A stretch of 23,789 nt of DNA from UBA8437 sp963582065. GTDB lineage: Bacteria; Planctomycetota; Planctomycetia; Planctomycetales; Planctomycetaceae. Position 1 is the first letter of the stretch, and each line of letters starts with the position of its first letter. The translations under genes and the position numbers were made by a program. The notes beneath the pieces were generated by a model. The model did not search any database. It worked only from the letters and a program-made list of their open reading frames with translations, and was not told the DNA's origin. The stretch is taken from positions 1 to 23,789 of the forward strand of contig CAUZRQ010000081.1 in the NCBI GenBank assembly GCA_963582065.1, written 5' to 3'. Below, in pieces: positions 1-6,073 of this stretch.

Positions 1-444
1 CGGACATGGGTTGAATGAACCCAAAGCCCTTGTCCGTTGAAATCGAGAGTATCTTTCCGGCAAACATCGAGGAAACATCCCGCAAGAAGAAAATTTAACA
101 GGCTGTGTCTTTCGAATCTAGAGGCCGCCAGGCCGCCGCTGGTGGGCGACACAACCCGATCGCCGTCCGGTCCACGGCCGGCCGGCCTGGCAGCCATTCT
201 CGTGGTGTGACGGCGGCCTGCGAGGACGATCATACCCCCGTTTTGGCAAGCCGTCGGAAATCTGATCCGCGACCCCCAGTCTCCCCAACCCAGCCCCGGC
301 ATTCAACCCGCCAGATCCGAACCACGCCCCCACCCCTCGCTCGGCGGGTACCGGGAGATAACGCGTGTTCACGGAGGCGCCAGTTGTACGGGCAACGTGT
401 GGCTTGGCAGAATGTGTCCTGACAACATTCCGCAAGACGAAATC
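1..444. other. Gene-poor window edge, no supported gene
   Basis: No open frame here has a recognisable product. The frames that exist on both strands are arginine/proline/serine-rich translations typical of GC-rich DNA read in the wrong frame. The first 36 bases can fold: CGGACATGGG (1-10) pairs with CCCTTGTCCG (27-36) with one mismatch, and a smaller alternative stem pairs 8-12 with 18-22. No T-run follows, so this is at best a weak terminator or transcript end for a gene left of the window. The rest probably holds the promoter and 5' leader of the TPR/oxygenase chimera starting at 445, but I see no convincing -35/-10 pair. Confidence 0.5.
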
Positions 445-957
445 ATGATGCGACGGTATGCCAGGTGGGTTGCCATCACGCTGTTGTTGGGTGGGTGTGG
501 TGACAGTCCCAGGACTCAGACCCCCGCGATCACCGAATACAACAAAGGTGGTCATTTCGCTGAACGCGAAGACTGGGATACCGCGATCGCTTGCTACACG
601 GAGGCCATCCGCCTGAACCCTGACTTCGCGGCGGCCTACAACAACCGGGGGTTCGCGTACCTCAAGAACGACGAGATCGAGCAGGCGATCAAGGACCTCT
701 CGGAAGCCATCCGCCTGAAGCCGGACTTCGCGATCTTCCTGAATCCGGATGAGTACGAGGGGGGCGACGTCCGGTTCCCGGAATTCGGCTCGAAGACCTA
801 CAGGGCGACGACAGGTGGGGCCGTGGTCTTCTCGTGTTCACTGCTGCACGAGGTCCTGCCGATGATCCGCGGACGGCGTTTTGCCTTCCTGCCCTTCCTC
901 TATGACGATGCGGCCGCCGAACTGCGCGATGCCAACCTGCGGTTCCTCGAGGAGTGA
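445..957 (+). CDS. TPR lipoprotein fused to C-terminal half of a 2OG-Fe(II) oxygenase (likely chimera)
   Basis: I chose the ATG at 445 (next ATG at 448) because it gives a lipoprotein signal: basic MMRRYARW, a hydrophobic stretch, then LLGGC with the lipid cysteine at residue 18. The product is about 170 residues. Residues about 30-63 and 64-97 are two TPR units (AIACYTEAIRLNPDFAAAYN and AIKDLSEAIRLKPDFA). From about residue 97 the sequence switches abruptly to the end of a prolyl-4-hydroxylase-type domain: LNPDEYEGGDVRFPEFG, then GGAVVFSCSLLHEV with the distal iron-ligand His135, then RGRRFAFLPFLY with the 2OG-binding arginine region. In this family the HxD iron ligands lie before EGG, and here they are absent, replaced by TPR sequence. 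The reading frame is intact across the join. Oxygenase activity is therefore unlikely. It may be a genuine fusion, or a deletion that joined two neighbouring genes. Confidence 0.7.
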   Translation: MMRRYARWVAITLLLGGCGDSPRTQTPAITEYNKGGHFAEREDWDTAIACYTEAIRLNPDFAAAYNNRGFAYLKNDEIEQAIKDLSEAIRLKPDFAIFLNPDEYEGGDVRFPEFGSKTYRATTGGAVVFSCSLLHEVLPMIRGRRFAFLPFLYDDAAAELRDANLRFLEE

Positions 958-1185
958 GCCGACCGCGGTCGTAGCCGGACGGCACAGCGTCGTCGGGGCC
1001 GGGACAAGACGGCGAGGACGTGGGATCTCTCAGCACTGGACAGGCCCAGGTGGCCGCGACCGGATCGGCCAGACGCTGATCGATCGTTGCCATGTCACCG
1101 AAGGCCCGGGGGTTCGAGTTCTCCGGCGTGTCCCGGCGTCGTCGCCGTCGCGAGGGAGAAGCGGAGCGTTGCGCGGCGGTCTCGG

Positions 1186-2280
1186 CTAGCGGAGCAGTGC
1201 TGCCTCGACTGCCAGGCCCGGCCCGAATCCGAGCAGCACACAGGGCCGGGCCGCTCCCCGGTCGCGCAGTCGCTCGAGGATGAACAGCAGCGTCGGCGAG
1301 GACATGTTGCCGAACTCGGCGAGGATTTCCCGGGACGGATCGAGCAGGTGCCCGGCCAGGCCGACCGCCTCGGCGCAGGCCGTGAGAACTCTCGGGCCGC
1401 CGGGATGAATGGCCCACGAACCGATCTCGTCGACCGACAAACCGTGTTCACCAAGCCACCGCTCGAGCCATCCCGGGAGGTGGCGGCGGATGTAATCGGG
1501 GACCTGCGACGACAGCGACATTTCGAATCCATGGTCGCCGATCCGCCAGCTCATCGCCCCGGCGGTGCCGGCGATGATCGTGGACCCCGATGCCGCCAGC
1601 GACCAGTTGGCCCGGCCTGTCGCGGGGGCACGGCGCCCCACGACCGCGGCCGCTCCGTCGGCGAACAGCGCGTTGGCCACGATTTTCTCCGGGTCCCAGC
1701 CGTACTGGTGATGCAGGCTGCACAGTTCGACGGCACAGACGACGACGCGGGCGTCCGGGTCGGCATCGGTGAACGCCCTGGCCACCCTGAGCCCGTTGAG
1801 CGCCCCATGACACCCCATGAAGCCGACATGGGTTCGGGCGACATCCGCCGGGAAGCCCAGGGCATCGACCAGGGACAGGTCGAATCCCGGTGCGGCGAAG
1901 CCGCTGCAGGACACGGTCACAAGATGTGTCACGTCGGCCGGCGAGGTCTCGGCTTCCCGCAGGGCGGTGGTTGTCACCTCACAGGCCAACGGCGCGGCGT
2001 CACTCTCGTAGCGCCGCATCCGGCTGGCCATCGTCGGGCCGTGATCGTCGGATGAGGTCGCCGGCTGGTAGAACGACTGGCGAGCCGGCGTGTGGTTGGT
2101 CGAGGACTCGAGGACGACGCTGTGTCGCGTGCGGACACCGGTTCGACGGTGAATGGCCTGCAGCACCCGCAGTTGCCCCGAGCCTTGCCAGCAGGATGAC
2201 TCGGCCAGCGTCGCCGCGTCGAGTTGGTCGATCGAGTGTTCCGGGGTCGCCGTACCGATGCCGAGGATTTCAAAACTCAT
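1186..2280 (-). CDS. Type III polyketide synthase (chalcone/stilbene synthase-like)
   Basis: A 364-residue thiolase-fold condensing enzyme, the normal length for a bacterial type III PKS. It should extend an acyl-CoA starter with malonyl-CoA units and cyclise the product to a resorcinol, pyrone or phloroglucinol. The catalytic triad is visible: Cys157 in GFMGCHGALNGLR, His292 in WAIHPGGPRVL and Asn325 in FGNMSSPTLLF. The family C-terminal GFGPG motif is at residues 351-355. The ATG overlaps the stop of the reductase gene by four bases (ATGA, 2277-2280), so it is the last gene of a translationally coupled operon. Related PKS/oxidoreductase/methyltransferase clusters in Planctomycetota have been linked to alkylresorcinols; the starter unit and product here are inferred. 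The 228 bases between its stop and the convergent upstream gene hold no recognisable gene or clear terminator. Confidence 0.92.
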   Translation of the reverse strand: MSFEILGIGTATPEHSIDQLDAATLAESSCWQGSGQLRVLQAIHRRTGVRTRHSVVLESSTNHTPARQSFYQPATSSDDHGPTMASRMRRYESDAAPLACEVTTTALREAETSPADVTHLVTVSCSGFAAPGFDLSLVDALGFPADVARTHVGFMGCHGALNGLRVARAFTDADPDARVVVCAVELCSLHHQYGWDPEKIVANALFADGAAAVVGRRAPATGRANWSLAASGSTIIAGTAGAMSWRIGDHGFEMSLSSQVPDYIRRHLPGWLERWLGEHGLSVDEIGSWAIHPGGPRVLTACAEAVGLAGHLLDPSREILAEFGNMSSPTLLFILERLRDRGAARPCVLLGFGPGLAVEAALLR

Positions 2281-3500
2281 GAGGAAGGCTTCCTGGTTGT
2301 GTCACGTGAGTCGGCTGGCCCGGCGAGGTTGGTCGGAGGTTGATTGAGGTGTTTGACGACGGGACGCAGCAGCCACGGGAAGAGTGCAACGGTGGACAGC
2401 GCGGCGCGAACCGCTCGCGGATGTCTCGCCAGCCGTGCCAGCCAGCGACACCAGTGTTGCCGACCGTGAACCAGCCGGCGGTGGCGAGACAGCCATTCCC
2501 GTTCGACCCGCCGGTCCCAGCTCTCCAGTCGACTCGACACCAACGAGGCGGCGGCTGCCCCGCTGCACAGCGCGGTGGCAATCCCCTCGCCGGTGAACGG
2601 TTCGACATACCCCGCCGCATCGCCCAACAGCAGAACCCGGTTTCCGGCCGGTCGCAGCAATCTGCGGGTCAGCCGTACGGTGCCCGACCAGTTGGCCGAC
2701 TCCAAGCCGTCGATGGCTCCAAACCCGGACTCCTGCAGCACCCTGGCGATCGGCTCGGCCTGCCGGCCGCGGCCCTTCAGGAACCCCGGATCCAGCGCGG
2801 CGGCAATGTTCAGGCTGCCGTCTTCCACCCGGACCAGTCCGACATAGCCCCCCCTGGCAACCGCCATGAAGATCGTGCCGGTTTCGTAACTGTCGGGGAA
2901 ATCCCTGACGACTGCGCCGAAGCCGATGCGGGAGGCGGTGGCCAGGGTGCTGCGGAACTCGCCATGCCGCTTCAGGGTCGAGTTTCCCAGGCCGTCCGAG
3001 AGCAGGACGACCCTGGCAGGGACCGTGCAGGTGGCGTTCTCGCGGGAAACGAGCTGGACATCTCGGGAGCATCCGTCCTCCGAGGCGTCAGCCAGGGTGG
3101 CCGTCGTTTCCGGCAGGAAGTCGGCTCCCGCTTCAACGGCGGCCTCGACCAGGCCGGAGTCCAGCGCGGCTCGTGTCACGGCAACGCCTCCCGGCAGTGG
3201 AACCACCACCTGCCGGCCACAGCTTTGCACGCGAAAGCGGTCCAGCGGCACCGCGTTTGACCGTTCGAGGATTCCCTCCAGTCCCAGCTGTGCCAGGGCC
3301 GAAATCGCCCGCCGGTTGACGCAGGCCCCGCAGGTCTTGTCCCTGGGGAAGGACTTGCGATCAACCAGCAAGGTCCGCAGGCCCCGCAACGCCAGCTCTC
3401 GTGCCGCGACCGATCCCGCGGGGCCGGCTCCTGCCACCACCGCATCCCAGCTCGTGCGTGACGCGCGGGCAAGATCAATCGTGGCCGGGAGGCGGGTCAT
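2277..3500 (-). CDS. FAD-dependent oxidoreductase, geranylgeranyl-reductase-like
   Basis: A 407-residue flavoprotein of the GGR/halogenase-like monooxygenase superfamily. The N-terminal Rossmann motif GAGPAGSVAARELALRG (residues 24-40) binds the ADP part of FAD. A CGACVNRRA segment (57-65) sits where GGR-type enzymes have their conserved cysteine-containing loop. The second FAD motif, LLGDAAGYVEPFTGEGI (about 291-307), is typical of the superfamily. The reading frame is open upstream, but I chose the ATG at 3500 because it overlaps the methyltransferase stop as ATGA and places the FAD motif at the expected distance. Lying between a methyltransferase and a type III PKS, it probably hydroxylates, oxidises or reduces the polyketide or its acyl starter. 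The exact reaction cannot be read from the sequence. Confidence 0.88.
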   Translation of the reverse strand: MTRLPATIDLARASRTSWDAVVAGAGPAGSVAARELALRGLRTLLVDRKSFPRDKTCGACVNRRAISALAQLGLEGILERSNAVPLDRFRVQSCGRQVVVPLPGGVAVTRAALDSGLVEAAVEAGADFLPETTATLADASEDGCSRDVQLVSRENATCTVPARVVLLSDGLGNSTLKRHGEFRSTLATASRIGFGAVVRDFPDSYETGTIFMAVARGGYVGLVRVEDGSLNIAAALDPGFLKGRGRQAEPIARVLQESGFGAIDGLESANWSGTVRLTRRLLRPAGNRVLLLGDAAGYVEPFTGEGIATALCSGAAAASLVSSRLESWDRRVEREWLSRHRRLVHGRQHWCRWLARLARHPRAVRAALSTVALFPWLLRPVVKHLNQPPTNLAGPADSRDTTRKPSS

Positions 3501-4201
3501 CGCCGTCTCCAGCTGAAGAGAAACCTCTGTGGCCAGTGTTGCGAGAGTGTCGCGTGATCGATGCCGGCTTGCCTGGCCAGTTGCAATGTCTCCTCGGCCG
3601 TAAAGGCGGCTGACACCGAGAGTGGTCCGTCGGTGTGGACAATCTGTGAACGTGTCAGTACCCGGGACCCCCACCGCGCGAGCCAGTACCCCCAGCGTGT
3701 TCGACGCAGGTCGTTGACCAGCAGCAGGTGTCGCGTCGCAACCGACATCCTCCTCAACAGCTCGACCGCGTCCGCTTCGTCGAGGTGATGCAGGAAGAGC
3801 GAGCACATCAGGACGTCGTAGTCGCCCGGCAGCGGATCGGACAACGCGTCCAGTTCGAAGAAACCAACACCCGGTTGGACCTGTTCGGCCTGCTGCCGTG
3901 CGTGGCGAACGGCGACCGGGCTGATGTCACAGCCGTCGACCTGCATCTCGATCCCGGCGCGTTGTCCCCGACGGGCAATCGCCACGGTGACGTCGCCGCC
4001 GCCGCAGGCGATGTCGAGAACCCGCAACGGCCTCCTCTCGACCCGGCCTGCCAGTTCACGAATTGCCGACCAGAGAATCCGGCTGCTGCGACTGAACCAG
4101 TTCACCCGACGCAGGCCGCGAAGCGCTTTTCGATGCAGCTGTTCGTCCAGCCCGGGTTGGTCCATCAACTCGTTGACGCGGTGACGCAACCTGAGGTCCA
4201 T
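3497..4201 (-). CDS. Class I SAM-dependent methyltransferase (UbiE-like)
   Basis: A 234-residue Rossmann-fold methyltransferase. Motif I is VLDIACGGGDVTVA (residues 61-74), followed by an acidic residue after the second strand (VDGCDISP) and a post-motif DVLMCSLFLHHLDE segment that is common in UbiE/COQ5-like and polyketide O- or C-methyltransferases. No membrane segment is visible. The ATG at 4201 lacks a strong Shine-Dalgarno sequence, but the N-terminus (ELMDQPGLDEQLHRKALRGL) resembles that of methyltransferases found beside type III PKS genes, so I kept it. It is the first gene of the operon, and its stop overlaps the reductase start by four bases. It probably methylates the polyketide product; substrate and position are unknown. 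Confidence 0.87.
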   Translation of the reverse strand: MDLRLRHRVNELMDQPGLDEQLHRKALRGLRRVNWFSRSSRILWSAIRELAGRVERRPLRVLDIACGGGDVTVAIARRGQRAGIEMQVDGCDISPVAVRHARQQAEQVQPGVGFFELDALSDPLPGDYDVLMCSLFLHHLDEADAVELLRRMSVATRHLLLVNDLRRTRWGYWLARWGSRVLTRSQIVHTDGPLSVSAAFTAEETLQLARQAGIDHATLSQHWPQRFLFSWRRR

Positions 4202-4417
4202 GGGCCAAGCCTACACGATCGACACCGACGATGCGTACGAAGCGGAGGGGGCTCCCGGACGACCGCCGCATGAGCCGGTCCCGGCGACTGGTTGCCCGGG
4301 TCCCTCGAGAAGTTTCGGCTGCACGCCCACCCTCGCACCGCGACCGCAAGACCCGGGTAGAGGTTCTCCAGGGCGGTACGACGCGAGGCTGGCCACCCTG
4401 TTGCGGTGTAACGTCTA

Positions 4418-4443
4418 AAGGTGTGTAAACATCTACACACCTT
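4418..4443. promoter_or_regulatory. Perfect 10-bp inverted repeat, candidate operator
   Basis: AAGGTGTGTA (4418-4427) and TACACACCTT (4434-4443) are perfect inverted copies separated by six bases. A second, diverged version of its left half plus spacer lies just upstream: GTGTAACGTCTA (4406-4417) against GTGTAAACATCTA (4423-4435), in direct orientation 17 bases apart, about 1.6 helical turns. A tandem dyad ahead of an operon suggests a dimeric repressor site (GntR- or TetR-like in style) controlling the PKS operon about 215 bases away. The six-base loop and lack of a T-run argue against a terminator. No regulator gene lies nearby to pair with it. Confidence 0.5.
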
Positions 4444-4453
4444 CCCACCATGC

Positions 4454-4487
4454 GCAGAGAGGTCCCATCAGGGGGCCCAAGAGGGTG
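4454..4487 (+). repeat. Diverged direct repeat, copy A
   Basis: This stretch matches 5283-5316 at 31 of 34 positions by eye. The first 18 bases, GCAGAGAGGTCCCATCAG, are identical. The two copies lie 829 bases apart and bracket the hairpins and the unassigned frame at 4840. A more degenerate third copy begins near 4694. Confidence 0.7.
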
Positions 4488-4637
4488 GGTACAGCCGGCC
4501 CACCAGCTCGGGGCCGCAAGCTGCGTCTCGACGCCTGATCTCCAGGGCGGTTGTACCGCAACAGCACGCGTGATGCGGAGGCGGGTGTCAATCTGAAACG
4601 ACCAGAACGCCCCCGGTGGGCACTGACAATGCTGACA

Positions 4638-4671
4638 AAACAGCCTGTGCTAAATTTAGCACAGGCTGTTT
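4638..4671. terminator. 34-bp perfect palindrome, probable bidirectional terminator
   Basis: The two 17-base arms are perfectly complementary around an AAATTT centre; the GC-rich core is CAGCCTGTGC / GCACAGGCTG. The plus strand ends in TGTTTCC. The minus strand ends in GGCTGTTTTGTC, so the short T-run is better on the minus strand. In RNA the central TAAATTTA would open into a loop on a stem of about 13 pairs. In this position it would shield the PKS operon from minus-strand transcription coming from the tRNA side. A dyad this perfect could alternatively bind a dimeric protein. Confidence 0.6.
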
Positions 4672-4693
4672 CCTGCGGGTTTAGGGGGTGTTT

Positions 4694-4735
4694 GGAGAGA
4701 CGTCCCACGGGGGTGGGGGGGGCCAGGCGGTGCCA
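4694..4735 (+). repeat. Diverged direct repeat, copy B (degenerate)
   Basis: It begins GGAGAGACGTCCCA, close to the GGCAGAGAGGTCCCA of copy C at 5282, has a shortened G-rich middle, and ends CAGGCGGTGCCA (4724-4735), which is identical to 5321-5332 after copy C. It shares the order of both sub-blocks with copy C, so it is more than chance similarity, but the middle has lost about ten bases. Confidence 0.5.
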
Positions 4736-4742
4736 AAAGAAG

Positions 4743-4772
4743 CTGGCCCTGCGATCTAAATCACAGGGCCAG
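4743..4772 (-). terminator. Strong hairpin with T-run on the minus strand
   Basis: CTGGCCCTG (4743-4751) pairs perfectly with CAGGGCCAG (4764-4772). After one mismatch three more inner pairs form, leaving a four-base loop. Read on the minus strand the stem is followed by CTTCTTTTGG, which is intrinsic-terminator-like. Together with the palindrome at 4638-4671 it forms two terminators in series for minus-strand transcripts coming from the tRNA/integrase side. Confidence 0.55.
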
Positions 4773-4839
4773 GCGCAGCGATGCAACAACTCGAGAATAC
4801 CCCGGTCTATTTCCGCCCCCCTGGGGGGGTGTAGAGACG

Positions 4840-5223
4840 ATGAACGCCCTCAAGGAACACGGCTTCGACGGCGTGCGGGTCCTGTTCCCGCGGGGGATTC
4901 CCGGGGGGCAGGCTAACCCAGTACCACGAGGCCGAGGCGTCCCGTCCACGGACATCGTGCCGGCGGCTCTCGGCGTGAACGACGTCGGACGTGACCTGGG
5001 AACGAACATGCCCACCGCGACCGCGGCGGTCGCCGCACCCGGCCAGAGGCCCATCGGTATCGAGTTTTCCCCTCCCCCCGGCGGTACGCCGGACGAAATA
5101 CAGGGGGGCACGGACGAATCCGTGGGACCCCATAGGGTCATTAGCCTGCGCGACCGTGATTGTCTTGTTGATTCAGTGGTCCCGTCAACCCGTCGGCAAG
5201 ATGATTTTGGACGGTATCTGTGA
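4840..5223 (+). CDS. Hypothetical ORF, no recognised family (doubtful)
   Basis: A 127-residue open frame starting MNALKEHGFDGVRVLFPRG and ending DDFGRYL. I recognise no domain, signal peptide or membrane segment. For the first two thirds the third codon positions are strongly G/C, as in the surrounding real genes; towards the end the codons become AT-richer and look random. The ribosome site is poor (GTAGAGACG before the ATG). It lies between repeat copies B and C, next to an integrase remnant, so it may be a leftover cargo gene or non-coding. An overlapping minus-strand frame (4807-5133) is an equal rival with no recognised product. Confidence 0.22.
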   Translation: MNALKEHGFDGVRVLFPRGIPGGQANPVPRGRGVPSTDIVPAALGVNDVGRDLGTNMPTATAAVAAPGQRPIGIEFSPPPGGTPDEIQGGTDESVGPHRVISLRDRDCLVDSVVPSTRRQDDFGRYL

Positions 5224-5282
5224 CAGTGGTCAGCTTGGTGAACTCAATCTCAATGAGTGAGCCAATCTGGGCCAAGAGGTTG

Positions 5283-5332
5283 GCAGAGAGGTCCCATCAG
5301 AGGGCCAAAGGGGGTGAGGGCAGGCGGTGCCA
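5283..5332 (+). repeat. Diverged direct repeat, copy C
   Basis: Bases 5283-5316 match copy A (4454-4487) at 31 of 34 positions, and 5321-5332 (CAGGCGGTGCCA) is identical to 4724-4735 in copy B. It directly abuts the truncated 5' edge of the integrase pseudogene, so it may mark the deletion or insertion point that removed the integrase N-terminus. Confidence 0.65.
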
Positions 5333-5341
5333 GGGCCGCGG

Positions 5342-5923
5342 ATCAATTAGGACACCGAGCGAATCACGGTCCCCAGTCCCAAGACCGAGCATCTGCAGGA
5401 CGGCGAGTCACGCAGCATCCCGATTTTCCCAGAACTCCGTCCCTACCTCGAGGAGACCTTCGAGTTGGCCGAACCGGGAACCGAGTTCGTCATCACAAGA
5501 TACCGGCTGAAGGCCAATACCAACCTGGGACCACAGTTGAAGCGAATCGTCCGCCGTGCTGGCCTGGAGCCCTGGTCGAACCCGTTCCGAAATCTCCGAT
5601 CGACACGGGAAACTGAACTGGCCCTAGAGCACCCGCTGCACATCGTTTGCGAGTGGATTGGCAACACGCCTTCGGTGGCAATGTCAAACTACCTGCGGGT
5701 GACAGACGCGGACTACGAGCGAGCATTGACCAAGGACAGCGCGCTGCAAAATGCGCTGCAGCAACCTGCCGTTTTGCCTCGCACGGGGTCGCAGCCGGAA
5801 ATGGCCAATCCCACCAAACCTGCTGATTGCAAGGCTTTGCGTGAAAGTGCGGCCCGGTGCGAGGGGGCGGTTTCGGGCTCAGTGGTCCCTACTGGATTTG
5901 AACCAGTGACCTCTCGGATGTGA
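5342..5923 (+). pseudogene. Tyrosine recombinase (phage-type integrase) remnant, 5'-truncated
   Basis: Only the C-terminal catalytic portion survives. In the frame of 5351 the sequence reads DTERITVPSPKTEH, IPIFPELRPYLEETFE and FVITRYR, then NPFRNLRSTRETEL, HIVCEWIGN and NYLRVTD, a pattern I associate with planctomycete integrases. The box II arginine codon is at 5597 and the putative tyrosine nucleophile codon at 5690. The usual histidine before that tyrosine is Asn. Codons just upstream read R-I-N-stop, where relatives have a tryptophan before the aspartate, so the TAG at 5348 looks like a nonsense mutation. The core-binding domain and first catalytic arginine are missing, hence pseudogene; a TTG at 5465 could still start a fragment of 152 residues. 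The C-terminus runs 41 bases antisense into tRNA-Val, marking the attachment site. Confidence 0.82.
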
Positions 5924-5957
5924 ACCGAGCGCTCTAACCGGACTGAGCTAAGGGACC
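5883..5957 (-). tRNA. tRNA-Val (anticodon CAC)
   Basis: Read on the minus strand it folds as a full cloverleaf: acceptor GGTCCCT / AGGGACC with discriminator A, D arm GCTC...GAGC, anticodon arm CTCGG-TTCACAT-CCGAG with CAC at positions 34-36, and T arm ACTGG-TTCAAAT-CCAGT. The variable region is five bases. CCA is not encoded, as the discriminator is followed by CTG. Its 3' end faces the integrase remnant and was the probable integration site. I found no second copy of the 3' end elsewhere in the window. Confidence 0.96.
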
Positions 5958-6073
5958 GCGGGTTGCCATCCGGCGACCGGGGGGGCCAGTTTAGTTTCTG
6001 GATGAAGTGACGTCCACTTGGCCGTCACCGGCGAGAGAACCGAAAAGAGTCCATGCCCAGCCCGGGCGACGAC

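Larger units (their letters stand above)
4202..4839. other. Regulatory/intergenic stretch upstream of the PKS operon
   Basis: No supported gene. Bases 4202-4417 would be the 5' leader of the minus-strand PKS operon if transcription begins near the inverted repeat at 4418-4443; I see no riboswitch-like architecture in it. Beyond that lie two strong hairpins (4638-4671 and 4743-4772) and two of the three diverged repeat copies. Open frames on the minus strand (for example across 4433-4789) have no recognisable product and pass through the palindromes, so I do not call them genes. Confidence 0.55.

Noticed and set aside
1..36. Hairpin at the window edge as a confident terminator
   Set aside because: There is no T-run, an alternative fold exists, and the gene it would end is outside the window.
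689..1417. Minus-strand frame across the end of the TPR chimera and the convergent gap
   Set aside because: Arg/Pro/Ser-rich translation without domain; overlaps two recognised genes in other frames.
1087..2055. Plus-strand frame antisense to the type III PKS
   Set aside because: The PKS on the minus strand has a complete catalytic triad in frame; the plus-strand translation shows no domain.
5883..5957. Possible second attachment-site copy of the tRNA 3' end elsewhere in the window
   Set aside because: Reading 1-5882 by eye I found no second TGGTTCAAATCCAGTAGGG or its complement; it may lie beyond the window or be lost.
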